Both the position numbers and the translations under genes were made by a program. From the NCBI GenBank assembly GCA_030754475.1, contig JASMAE010000200.1, forward strand, positions 1 through 13,057: a DNA stretch of 13,057 nucleotides, written 5' to 3'. How positions within the stretch are numbered: position 1 is the stretch's first letter; each line of letters starts with the position of its first letter. Positions 1-7,183 of this stretch are shown piece by piece. Source of the stretch: Rhodospirillales bacterium. GTDB taxonomy: Bacteria > Pseudomonadota > Alphaproteobacteria > Rhodospirillales > JASLLV01. The notes under the pieces are model-generated. The model did no database searches, was not told the origin of the DNA, and was given only the letters and a program-made list of their open reading frames with translations.

Positions 1-2
1 CA

Positions 3-716
3 CTCGAGGTGCAGGCGATCGCCGATGACGAGGTGGCCATCGGCATGCAGGGCATGGATCCCATTACCAGCGGTCAGCTCACGGTCGAGGAGATCGAACG
101 TTGCGCCGCCGACCCCGAGGCCCGCCTCGAGTTGGCGACGCCGAGCGTGCCGCAGCCGCGGGCGCGGCACAAGGGCGCCCGCTACACGCCGGTCTCGAAA
201 CGGCAGGATCGGCCGGACGCCATCTCCTGGCTTCTCAAGAGCTATCCCGAGCTGAGCGACGCTCAGATCTCGAGGCTCATCGGCACCACCAAGCCCACCA
301 TCAACGCGATCCGCGATCGCACCCACTGGAACGCGCCCAACATCAAACCCCAGAACCCGATCGGACTGGGTTTGTGTTCGGAATCGGAATTCGAAAAGGC
401 CGTCGATCTGGCGCGCGCGCGCGCCGGCGTCGTGCACGCCGCTGCGGCCGCGGCCACCACCGCCCCAGCCAGTCCGCGACCGGTATCGGAGCCCGGGCCG
501 CCGCCGCTCGCGCCGACGCCTCCCGTGGATGCTGCACCCGACGAGCCCGCTTCGGCACCGCCATCCGAGGACGCTTCGGGAGAGGCACCCGACGAGCCCC
601 TGCCGTCCCCGCTCGCGCCGTCCCTATCCGAGGACTCTTCCGCGGAGGCGCCCGACGAGGCCGCGCCGGCGGCGCCGTCCGCGCCCGCCACCCGCGATAC
701 GACCGAGCCCGCCTGA
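3..716 (+). CDS. trcR: TrcR/DUF1013 cell-cycle transcriptional regulator, 5'-truncated
   Basis: The 3' part of a gene whose start lies before the window. The frame is open from base 3, and the first residues read LEVQAIADDEVAIGMQGMDP. In family members I remember, this stretch follows an N-terminal segment, so the GTG at 9 is very unlikely to be the start. Family hallmarks follow: a GARYTPVSKRQDRPDAISWL block, a helix-turn-helix-like SDAQISRLIGTTKPTINAIR segment, RTHWN, and the NPIGLGLCSESE block. TrcR/DUF1013 proteins occur in Alphaproteobacteria and are annotated as cell-cycle transcriptional regulators. That role comes from the family, not from this sequence. The conserved part ends about 140 codons in. 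The last 90 or so residues are a Pro/Ala-rich acidic tail with internal repeats, longer than I recall for the family. The gene is convergent with the aldehyde dehydrogenase gene, with 12 bp between them. Confidence 0.9.
   Translation, partial: LEVQAIADDEVAIGMQGMDPITSGQLTVEEIERCAADPEARLELATPSVPQPRARHKGARYTPVSKRQDRPDAISWLLKSYPELSDAQISRLIGTTKPTINAIRDRTHWNAPNIKPQNPIGLGLCSESEFEKAVDLARARAGVVHAAAAAATTAPASPRPVSEPGPPPLAPTPPVDAAPDEPASAPPSEDASGEAPDEPLPSPLAPSLSEDSSAEAPDEAAPAAPSAPATRDTTEPA
534..660 (+). repeat. Degenerate APDE repeats in the TrcR tail
   Basis: The tail of the TrcR-like protein carries the tetrapeptide APDE three times, encoded at 534-545, 585-596 and 648-659. The second and third copies each follow a similar acidic/serine segment, SEDASGE and SEDSSAE. 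The spacing is 17 and then 21 codons. Nucleotide identity between copies is imperfect, so this is an old or drifting low-complexity repeat. It is probably a disordered linker or tail. No function is claimed. Confidence 0.7.
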
Positions 717-728
717 AGACGGCGCCTG

Positions 729-2231
729 TCACCCTTCGCCGAAGGTTATTCCCTGGGCCAAGGGCAGCGTGGACGAATAGTTGATGGTGTTGGTGGCGCG
801 GCGCATGTAGGCCTTCCAGGCGTCGGAGCCGGATTCCCGGCCGCCGCCGGTCTCTTTCTCGCCGCCGAAGGCGCCGCCGATCTCGGCCCCGCTCGGACCG
901 ATGTTGATGTTGACGATGCCGCAATCGCTGCCCGCGGCCGAGGTGAACGTTTCCGCCTCGCGGACGTCGTTGGTAAAGATGCTGGACGCCAACCCTTGGG
1001 GCACGTCGTTGTGGATGCGGATCGCCTCGGCGAAGTCCTCGTATCCCATCACGTACAGGATCGGCGCGAAGGTCTCTGTCCGAACGTCCTCGGTCTGTGC
1101 TTCCATCTCGACGATCGCAGGTCTCACGTAATAGGCGTCCGGGTACCGGTCCGCCAAGACCCGCTCGCCGCCGAATACGCGCCCGCCGGCCGCGGCGACG
1201 CGCCCGACCATCGCCTGCATGGATTCGAACGCGGCGCGGTCGATCAAGGGGCCGACCAGGGTTCCGGGATCGAGCGGGTCGCCGATGCGGATCCCGTCGT
1301 ACGCCGTCTTGAGGCGGTCGAGGAGGCGCTCGCGCACCGCGTCGTGGACGATCAGGCGCCGGAGCGTCGTGCAGCGCTGGCCGGCGGTGCCGACGGCGGC
1401 GAACACGATGGCGCGGACCGCGAGATCGAGATCGGCGCTGGGTGCTACGATCATCGCGTTGTTGCCGCCGAGCTCGAGCAGCGCGCGCCCGAAGCGCGCG
1501 TGCACGCGGGGGCCGACGGCGCGCCCCATGGCCGTGCTCCCGGTCGCGCTGACGAGCTTGAGCCGGTCGTCGTCGACGAGACGAGCTGCGCTCTCGCGCC
1601 CCCCCACCACGACTTCCAAAAGCCCGTCGGGCGCGTCCTCAAACCTTTCGCACGCGCGGGCAAACAGGGCCTGGCAGGCGAGCGCGGTCAGCGGCGTCTT
1701 CTCCGAGGGCTTCCACACCACCGGATCGCCGCAAACCATGGCGAGGGTGAAGTTCCACGACCACACCGCGACCGGGAAGTTGAAGGCGGTGATCACGCCG
1801 ACGGGGCCCAACGGGTGCCAGGTTTCCATCATCCGGTGGCCGGGGCGTTCGGAGGCGATGGTTAGCCCGTAGAGCTGACGCGAAAGCCCGACGGCGAAGT
1901 CGCAGATGTCGATCATCTCCTGCACCTCGCCCGTGCCCTCGGCCACGATCTTCCCGTTCTCGATGGTGACGAGCCGCCCCAACGCGTCCTTGTGGGCGCG
2001 CAGCTCGTCACCCAAGAGGCGGACCAGCTCGCCCCGCCGGGGTGCCGGGATGTCGCGCCAGGCCGCGAACGCGTCCGCTGCGCGGGTGATCTTGGCGTCC
2101 ACTTGGGCGTCCGTATCGGGTGCGAGCCTCGCGATCTCGGCGCCGTCGATGGGGGAGATGACCGGGAAGTCGCCGCGCCGAAGCGCGGCCGGATCCAAAC
2201 CGAGCGCCCCGTAGTGCGCGTCCAAGTTCAT
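729..2231 (-). CDS. amaB: Aldehyde dehydrogenase, ALDH7 family (piperideine-6-carboxylate / aminoadipate-semialdehyde dehydrogenase type)
   Basis: A 500-residue cytosolic NAD(P)+-dependent aldehyde dehydrogenase, full length for the family. Visible residues are the oxyanion Asn in AFNFPVAVW (N151), WKPSEKT (K174), the general base in LLELGGNNA (E253), the catalytic Cys in GTAGQRCTTLRR (C287), and the coenzyme-binding Glu in TETFAPILYV (E386). The C-terminal blocks GAEIGGAFGGEKETGGGRES, AYMRRATNTINYS and LPLAQGI are diagnostic of the antiquitin/ALDH7 group. Characterised bacterial members (AmaB) oxidise the semialdehyde formed in lysine/pipecolate breakdown. The neighbours do not otherwise suggest lysine catabolism, so the substrate here may be another semialdehyde made by the dehydratase/lyase pathway. 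A GGGAGGG Shine-Dalgarno (2239-2245) lies 7 nt before the ATG. The gene follows prpE by 72 bp and is probably the last in the leftward transcription unit. Family assignment is firm; the physiological substrate is uncertain. Confidence 0.88.
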   Translation of the reverse strand: MNLDAHYGALGLDPAALRRGDFPVISPIDGAEIARLAPDTDAQVDAKITRAADAFAAWRDIPAPRRGELVRLLGDELRAHKDALGRLVTIENGKIVAEGTGEVQEMIDICDFAVGLSRQLYGLTIASERPGHRMMETWHPLGPVGVITAFNFPVAVWSWNFTLAMVCGDPVVWKPSEKTPLTALACQALFARACERFEDAPDGLLEVVVGGRESAARLVDDDRLKLVSATGSTAMGRAVGPRVHARFGRALLELGGNNAMIVAPSADLDLAVRAIVFAAVGTAGQRCTTLRRLIVHDAVRERLLDRLKTAYDGIRIGDPLDPGTLVGPLIDRAAFESMQAMVGRVAAAGGRVFGGERVLADRYPDAYYVRPAIVEMEAQTEDVRTETFAPILYVMGYEDFAEAIRIHNDVPQGLASSIFTNDVREAETFTSAAGSDCGIVNINIGPSGAEIGGAFGGEKETGGGRESGSDAWKAYMRRATNTINYSSTLPLAQGITFGEG

Positions 2232-2303
2232 CGGCCGACCCTCCCGAGAGTTGCGATTGGGGCTAGTGACGCCCGGTGATCCGGCGACGGGGTCCGGCCT
2301 CCG

Positions 2304-4238
2304 TCACGGCGACGGGGATTCGCCTGTACCCGCGCCGGCGTAGCCGATGCCGTGCAGCGCGGTTTCGATCTCGACGAGCACGGCCGGATCCTCGATCGTC
2401 GGCGGCGGCGTCGCGTCCTCGGCGTCGGCGATCTTCTGCATGGTGCCGCGCAGGATCTTGCCGGACCGGGTCTTGGGCAGGCGCTCCACCACCAACGCCG
2501 TTCGAAACGCGGCCACCGGTCCAATTCTTTCGCGCACCATCCGGACCACGTCTTCGATGATGGCCCCGGGGTCGCGCTCCACACCCGCCTTCAGCACCAT
2601 GAGGCCGACGGGTATCTGGCCCTTGATGGCGTCGGCGACGCCGATGACCGCGCATTCGGCGACGTCGGCGTGCGCCGCCAGCACCTCTTCAATGGCGCCG
2701 GTGGACAAGCGGTGTCCGGCGACGTTGATGATGTCGTCGGTGCGCGCCATCACGTAGACGTAGCCGTCCTCGTCGATGTAGCCGGCGTCGGCGGTCTTGT
2801 AGTAGCCGGGGAATTCCGTGAGGTAGGTTTCGACGAATCGCTCATCCGCGTTCCAAAGGGTCGGCAGCGCGCCCGGCGGCATCGGCAGCTTGACCACCAG
2901 CGCCCCGATCTCTCCCGCGCGCACCTCCTTCGTCTCGGCGTCGACCACATGTAGGTCCCAGCCCGGCGCGGACTTGGTGGGCGAGCCCGGCTTGACCGGT
3001 AGCGTGTGAAGCCCGACGCAGTTGGCGGCGATGGCCCAGGCGGTCTCGGTCTGCCACCAGTGGTCGATCACCGGTTTTGCGAGAATCCGCTCGGCCCAGC
3101 CCAGCGTGTCGGGATCGGTGCGCTCGCCGGCGAGAAACAGCGTGCGGAAGCGCGTGAGATCGTAGCCCTTGACGAGCGCGCCGTTGGGATCCTCGCGCTT
3201 GATGGCGCGAAAGGCCGTCGGCGCACAGAAGAGCGCGTTGACGCCGTGGTCCGCGATCACCCGCCAAAAGGCGCCGGCGTCGGGCGTGCCCACGGGTTTT
3301 CCTTCGTAGAGGATAGTCGTGCAGCCGCGGAAGAGCGGCCCATAGACGATGTAGGAATGGCCGACCACCCAGCCCACATCCGAGGCCGCCCAGTAGATAT
3401 CGCCGGGGTCCATCCCGTAGACCGCCTTCATGGAGTAGTTGAGCGCGACCAGGTGCCCGCCGTTGTCGTGCACCACGCCCTTGGGCGTTCCCGTGGTCCC
3501 CGACGTATAGAGGATGTAGAGCGGATCGGTGGCGGCTACCGGCACGCACGCGTGGGGTTCGGCGGCAGCGGCCACGTCCTCCCAGTCGAGATCGCGCCCC
3601 GAAACCAGCGCCCAAGGTTTCTCGGGGCGCTGGAGGACAATGCATCTTGCGGGCTTGTGCCGCGCAAGCGCGAACGCCCCATCGACAAGCGGCTTGTAAT
3701 CGATGACGCGGCCCGGCTCGATCCCGCAGGACGCGGTCACGATCAACTTCGGCTTGGCGTCGTCGAAGCGGACCGCGAGCTCGTTCGAGGCGAAGCCGCC
3801 GAAGACCACCGAGTGCACCGCGCCGATGCGCGCGCAGGCCAGCATGGCGATCACGGATTCGGGAACCATGGGCATGTAGACGATGACCCGGTCGCCCTTT
3901 CCCACGCCCTCGGCCGCGAGCACGCCGGCGAACCGCGCCACACGGTCCGCAAGCTCTGCGAACGTGAAGCGTTCGACGCGCCCGCCGGTGAGCGGGCTGT
4001 CGTAGACCAAGGCCACCTGGTCGCCCCGGCCCCCTTCGACATGGCGGTCGAGCGCGTTGAAGCAGGTGTTCACCTCGGCACCGGCGAACCAGCGATAGAA
4101 GGGCGGGTTGGAATCGTCCAGCACCTTGTCCCAGCGCTTGTACCAGTGCACGTCCTCCGCCGCCTCGGCCCAGAAGCCCTCGGGATCGTTCAGCGCGCGG
4201 GCGCGGGCCTGCTCATAAGCGTTGGTGGCGTTGGTCAT
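2304..4238 (-). CDS. prpE: Acyl-CoA synthetase, propionyl-CoA synthetase (PrpE/ACSS3) type
   Basis: A 644-residue AMP-forming ligase that activates a short-chain acid, classically propionate, to its CoA thioester using ATP. The order of motifs is complete: an N-terminal ACS block (DVHWYKRWDKVLDDSN...FYRWF), the phosphate-binding loop YTSGTTGTPKG (residues 244-254), WWQTETAW (394-401), the hinge region YKTADAGYIDEDGYVYVMAR, and the catalytic lysine in TRSGKILRG (K594). The segments VFGGFASNELAVRFDDAKPK, IEPGRVIDYKPL and LFLAGERTDPDTL resemble PrpE/ACSS3 rather than Acs. The reading frame stays open upstream to 4793, but that stretch overlaps the dehydratase gene and has shadow composition. The ATG at 4238 begins MTNATNAYEQ and gives the usual family length. 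The Shine-Dalgarno is weak and purine-rich (AAAAGAAG). The gene starts 49 bp after the dehydratase stop, so co-transcription is likely. There are no prpBCD genes here, so a methylcitrate-cycle role is not supported, and the acid may be a product of the neighbouring pathway. Confidence 0.88.
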   Translation of the reverse strand: MTNATNAYEQARARALNDPEGFWAEAAEDVHWYKRWDKVLDDSNPPFYRWFAGAEVNTCFNALDRHVEGGRGDQVALVYDSPLTGGRVERFTFAELADRVARFAGVLAAEGVGKGDRVIVYMPMVPESVIAMLACARIGAVHSVVFGGFASNELAVRFDDAKPKLIVTASCGIEPGRVIDYKPLVDGAFALARHKPARCIVLQRPEKPWALVSGRDLDWEDVAAAAEPHACVPVAATDPLYILYTSGTTGTPKGVVHDNGGHLVALNYSMKAVYGMDPGDIYWAASDVGWVVGHSYIVYGPLFRGCTTILYEGKPVGTPDAGAFWRVIADHGVNALFCAPTAFRAIKREDPNGALVKGYDLTRFRTLFLAGERTDPDTLGWAERILAKPVIDHWWQTETAWAIAANCVGLHTLPVKPGSPTKSAPGWDLHVVDAETKEVRAGEIGALVVKLPMPPGALPTLWNADERFVETYLTEFPGYYKTADAGYIDEDGYVYVMARTDDIINVAGHRLSTGAIEEVLAAHADVAECAVIGVADAIKGQIPVGLMVLKAGVERDPGAIIEDVVRMVRERIGPVAAFRTALVVERLPKTRSGKILRGTMQKIADAEDATPPPTIEDPAVLVEIETALHGIGYAGAGTGESPSP

Positions 4239-4287
4239 GGCGCGCTTCTTTTCGGTGCGGGCATGGCGGCGGGTGGGCGGCGGGCCA

Positions 4288-6018
4288 TCAGTGGATCTCG
4301 GGCTCGGGCACGGGCAGGCCGGCATGCAAGAAGTCGAAGTCGCAGCCCTTGTCGGCTTGGGTGACGTGGTTGGCGTACATCGCCCCGTAACCGCGCGCAT
4401 ACCGCGGCGCTGGCGGAACCCAGGCGGCGCGCCGGCGCGCGAGCTCATCATCGTCCACCAGGAGATCGAGGCGCCGCGCCGCGACATCGAGCGCGATCGC
4501 GTCGCCGTCTCGGACCAGGGCCAGCGGGCCGCCGACGAAGGATTCGGGCGCGACGTGCAGAACGCAGGTGCCGTAGCTGGTGCCCGACATGCGCGCGTCC
4601 GAGACCCGCACCATGTCTTTGACACCTTGGGCCAGCAGTTTCTTGGGGATCGGCAGCATGCCCCATTCCGGCATCCCCGGCCCGCCGACCGGCCCGGCGC
4701 CGCGAAGCACCAGGATCGAGGTCTCGTCGACGGCGAGATCGTCGGAATCGATGCGCGCCGCCATGTCGTTGTAGTCGTCGAAGACCACCGCAAGCCCGGT
4801 GTGCTTGAGGAACTTGGGATCGGCCGCCGGCGGTTTGATCACCGCGCCGCCGGGACAAAGGTTGCCGCGCAGCACCGCGAGCCCGCCCGCTTCGTACACC
4901 GGGTTGTCCAGGGGCCGGATCACGTCCGCGTCGTAGACCTCGGCGCCCGCCAGGTTTTCGCCCAGCGTCAGGCCGTTGACGGTCATGCACGCGAGCTCCA
5001 GCCGGTCCGCGAGCCGGTCCATGAGGCCGCGAAGCCCGCCCGCATAGTAGAAGTCCTCCATCAGGTACGTGCCCGACGGGCGGATGTTGGCGAGCGTCGG
5101 GGTGCTCGCAGCGATCTCGTCGAAGCGCTCGAGTGTGATCTCCAGCCCTGCGCGCCCCGCCATCGCGACCATGTGGACGAGCGCATTGGTGGATCCCCCC
5201 AGCGCGGTCGCGGTGACGATGGCGTTCTCGAAGGCCGCGGGCGTGAGAATGTCAGCAGGTACCAAGTCGTGCCACACCATGTCGACGATCGCGCGCCCGC
5301 TCATCATGGCCATGCGGGAATGGTTGGAATCGACGGCCGGGATCGAGGCCGCACCCGGCAACGTCATCCCCAAGGCTTCCGCCACCGAGGTCATGGTCGA
5401 CGCCGTGCCCATGGTCATGCAGTGGCCGGCGGCGCGCGCAATTCCGTCTTCGATCTCGTGCCAGGCGCGCAGCTCGAGTTCGCCGGCCCTGAGGCGATCC
5501 CAGTATTTCCACGAATCGCTGCCGCTTCCCAGCACCTCGCCCCGCCAGTTGCCGCGCAGCATCGGGCCTGCGGGAACGAATATGGCCGGGTATCCGGCGC
5601 TGATCGCGCCCATCAGTAGGCCCGGCGTGGTCTTGTCGCAGCCCCCCATCAAGACCACCCCGTCGGCGGGGTACGAGCGCAGAAGCTCCTCGGCCTCCAT
5701 GGCGAGCAGGTTGCGATACATCATGGTGGTGGGCTTCTGGAACGGCTCGGACAGCGACAGCGCCGGCATCTCGACCGGGAAGCCACCGGCCTGCCAGACG
5801 CCGCGCTTGACCTCTTCGGCGCGGGCGCGGAAGTGGGTGTGGCAGGGGTTGATCTCGCTCCAGGTATTGAGGATCGCGATCACCGGCTTGCCGGCGTATT
5901 CGGCGCGCCCATAGCCCATCTGGGCGGAGCGCGAGCGGTGCCCGAAGGCGCGCAGGTCCTCGACCCCGTACCAGCGGTGGCTCCTCAGCTCTTCGGGCTT
6001 GCGTTTGGTTTTGCGCAT
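4288..6018 (-). CDS. IlvD/Edd-family sugar-acid dehydratase (L-arabinonate dehydratase type)
   Basis: A 576-residue [2Fe-2S] dehydratase that removes water from an aldonic acid to give the 2-keto-3-deoxy acid. From the ATG at 6018 (MRKTKRKPEE...), the cluster/metal residues fall at C59 (INPCH), C127 and K129 (GGCDKTTPG), and C200 (GHCMTMGTAS). This is the same numbering I recall for the Rhizobium L-arabinonate dehydratase, where the lysine is carbamylated. That supports 6018 over the ATG at 6096, which would add 26 proline-rich residues. The catalytic-serine block reads ARMSGTSYGTCVLHV. The start ELRSHRWYGVEDLRAFGHRSR and the end GCDFDFLHAGLPVPEPEIH are typical of the sugar-acid branch, not of biosynthetic IlvD. 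The substrate (arabinonate, xylonate, fuconate, galactonate or other) cannot be read from sequence. No good Shine-Dalgarno precedes the start. A promoter candidate lies about 100 bp upstream, and prpE follows. Confidence 0.9.
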   Translation of the reverse strand: MRKTKRKPEELRSHRWYGVEDLRAFGHRSRSAQMGYGRAEYAGKPVIAILNTWSEINPCHTHFRARAEEVKRGVWQAGGFPVEMPALSLSEPFQKPTTMMYRNLLAMEAEELLRSYPADGVVLMGGCDKTTPGLLMGAISAGYPAIFVPAGPMLRGNWRGEVLGSGSDSWKYWDRLRAGELELRAWHEIEDGIARAAGHCMTMGTASTMTSVAEALGMTLPGAASIPAVDSNHSRMAMMSGRAIVDMVWHDLVPADILTPAAFENAIVTATALGGSTNALVHMVAMAGRAGLEITLERFDEIAASTPTLANIRPSGTYLMEDFYYAGGLRGLMDRLADRLELACMTVNGLTLGENLAGAEVYDADVIRPLDNPVYEAGGLAVLRGNLCPGGAVIKPPAADPKFLKHTGLAVVFDDYNDMAARIDSDDLAVDETSILVLRGAGPVGGPGMPEWGMLPIPKKLLAQGVKDMVRVSDARMSGTSYGTCVLHVAPESFVGGPLALVRDGDAIALDVAARRLDLLVDDDELARRRAAWVPPAPRYARGYGAMYANHVTQADKGCDFDFLHAGLPVPEPEIH

Positions 6019-6120
6019 CGGCGTTCGGGGTGTGAGGTCCTGGGGCTGGGGAACTTCCTGCCTAAGCGGCGTTTCCGGCCCAGCACGCGGCCTCACGCGG
6101 GCGGGGGCGAGGCGGCGCCT

Positions 6121-6149
6121 ACTAAACGCGGACGCTCCGCGCGAGTCAA
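6121..6149 (-). promoter_or_regulatory. Putative sigma70-type promoter of the dehydratase gene with a palindrome in its spacer
   Basis: On the minus strand TTGACT (6144-6149) is followed after 17 bp by TTTAGT (6121-6126). These match the -35 and -10 consensus at 5 and 4 of 6 positions. The spacer holds a perfect inverted repeat, CGCGGA-CGC-TCCGCG (6127-6141), placed where a repressor would block RNA polymerase. Transcription would start near 6114 and leave a leader of about 95 nt before the ATG at 6018. This is a prediction from pattern only. Alphaproteobacterial -10 elements are loose, so chance matches occur. The rest of the gap (6019-6120 and 6150-6213) shows nothing I recognise. Confidence 0.4.
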
Positions 6150-6213
6150 CGCGGGGGGCAGAGAATTTTGGGTTATGAAGCCGTGCGCAGACGGCGGTTC
6201 CCCTGAGTCACCC

Positions 6214-6981
6214 TCACGCCCTTCCTGCGTCCACCACCAGGTGCGTGCCGGTGACCGCGGACGCCGCGTCGCTCGCGAGATAGAGCGCGGCGCGGGCGCA
6301 TTCGTCCACCTCGACCCAGCGTTTCAGCACCGCGGGCTGGATGTAGGATTCGTCTATGATCTCTTCTGCGCTTCGGCCCTCGGTCCGGGCGCGTTCGGCG
6401 ATCAGGCCGTCGGTCATCGGCGTCGGCATAGCGCCCGGCACCAGCGTGTTGACCCGGATGCCGTCGCGGCCCACCTCTTGCGCCACCGATTCGGTGATGG
6501 CATGCATGGCGGCCTTGCTGGCGGCGTAGGCGCTGCGGTTCGCCTTGGGATAAAGCGCCATGCGCGACGAGACGTTGACGATGGCGCCCGCGCCGGCGCG
6601 TTTCATGTGCGGGAGCGCGTGCTTGATACACAGCATCACGCCCCGGGTGTTGACCGCGAAGCGCGCGTCCCATTCGGCGATATCCATTACCTCGGCGGCC
6701 GCGATCGGGCCTGAGAGCCCCGCGTTGTTGACAAGGACGTCGAGGCGGCCGAACGCCGCATCGCAAGCCGCCATGAGGGCCGCCACGTCGGCCACGTCGG
6801 CCACGTCGGCGGCCACCGCGAGCCCGCCTACCGCGCGGGCGACTTCCTCCAGCGGCGCCAGCCTGCGCCCAGTCACCACCACGCGCGCCCCCTCGCCCGC
6901 GAAAAGGCGCGCGATGGCGGCGCCAAGCCCGGTGCCGCCGCCGGTGATCACCGCCGCCTTGCCTTCGAGCATGCCCGTCAT
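6214..6981 (-). CDS. Classical SDR-family NAD(P)-dependent dehydrogenase
   Basis: A 255-residue short-chain dehydrogenase/reductase of normal length. It has the coenzyme loop TGGGTGLG (13-20), NNAG (85-88), the active-site Asn in FAVNTRG (N111), and the triad Ser139 (NVSS), Tyr152 and Lys156 (YAASK). The C-terminal LASDAASAVTGTHLVVDAG is the usual SDR end. TGRR at the end of the second strand suggests NADP(H) over NAD(H), which is an inference. A GGAGGAA Shine-Dalgarno (6989-6995) sits 7 nt before the ATG at 6981. It is the first gene of the leftward cluster and is divergent from the DapA-like gene, so it may oxidise the sugar, polyol or an intermediate of that pathway. SDR substrates cannot be read from sequence. 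A gap of 195 bp with its own promoter candidate separates it from the dehydratase gene. Confidence 0.88.
   Translation of the reverse strand: MTGMLEGKAAVITGGGTGLGAAIARLFAGEGARVVVTGRRLAPLEEVARAVGGLAVAADVADVADVAALMAACDAAFGRLDVLVNNAGLSGPIAAAEVMDIAEWDARFAVNTRGVMLCIKHALPHMKRAGAGAIVNVSSRMALYPKANRSAYAASKAAMHAITESVAQEVGRDGIRVNTLVPGAMPTPMTDGLIAERARTEGRSAEEIIDESYIQPAVLKRWVEVDECARAALYLASDAASAVTGTHLVVDAGRA
6782..6808 (-). repeat. Triplicated 9-nt unit inside the SDR gene
   Basis: Three exact head-to-tail copies of GCCACGTCG (plus-strand reading) lie at 6782-6790, 6791-6799 and 6800-6808. They keep the frame and encode the repeated ADV in AADVADVADVAAL (residues 58-68), just after the D59 region that contacts the coenzyme adenine in SDRs. 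It looks like a slippage expansion. Other SDRs usually have one such aspartate-valine followed by a variable helix. Confidence 0.75.
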
Positions 6982-7016
6982 GGCCGCGTTCCTCCGCCTT
7001 CCCCTCTTGTTCCGGA

Positions 7017-7045
7017 ATTAGAGACGAGCCACACCGGCGAGACAA
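7017..7045 (-). promoter_or_regulatory. Putative promoter of the leftward SDR gene
   Basis: On the minus strand TTGTCT (7040-7045) and TCTAAT (7017-7022) are separated by 17 bp. The -10 matches TATAAT at five of six positions. Transcription would start near 7010, leaving a leader of about 30 nt that contains the GGAGGAA Shine-Dalgarno. It stands back to back with the candidate for the rightward gene. Prediction from pattern only. Confidence 0.4.
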
Positions 7046-7067
7046 GCGCGTCCGCGCCCAATGCCGG

Positions 7068-7100
7068 CGATTGAAATCGAGTCGTGCGGAGGAGTAGTAT
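7068..7100 (+). promoter_or_regulatory. Putative promoter of the DapA-like gene overlapping a small palindrome
   Basis: TTGAAA (7071-7076) and TAGTAT (7095-7100) are 18 bp apart and match the -35 and -10 consensus at 5 and 4 of 6 positions. The -35 lies inside the inverted repeat CGATT-GA-AATCG (7068-7079), a possible operator. The -35 boxes of this promoter and the leftward one are only about 25 bp apart, so one regulator could control both directions. Prediction from pattern only. Confidence 0.35.
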
Positions 7101-7183
7101 CGGAGGATAAGCGCGCGCGCCGGAGCTTCGTGAGGCCGGGCGCCGTGCGATGGCATTCGCAATCATAAAAAGGGGTTCGTCCT

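Noticed and set aside
733..750. CCTTC-GCC-GAAGG hairpin followed by TTATT as a terminator for trcR
   Set aside because: Only a 5-bp stem with a broken T-run, located inside the ALDH coding end. Too weak to call.
2304..4238. Acetyl-CoA synthetase (Acs) for the ligase
   Set aside because: Several internal blocks (LFLAGERTDPDTL, IEPGRVIDYKPL) follow the PrpE/ACSS3 branch instead, though acetate may still be a minor substrate.
3006..4364. 452-codon plus-strand frame opposite prpE
   Set aside because: Antisense shadow of a strongly conserved gene, rich in His/Arg/Gly/Asp and with no recognisable domain. High GC produces such frames routinely.
4239..4793. Open frame extending the PrpE protein by 185 residues
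   Set aside because: It overlaps the end of the dehydratase gene in another frame, is Ser/Arg/Thr-rich without domain similarity, and the ATG at 4238 gives the family's normal N-terminus.
6019..6096. Alternative 26-codon N-terminal extension of the dehydratase
   Set aside because: Start at 6018 places the cluster residues at 59, 127 and 200 as in characterised relatives. The extension is low-complexity and lies downstream of the promoter only as leader.
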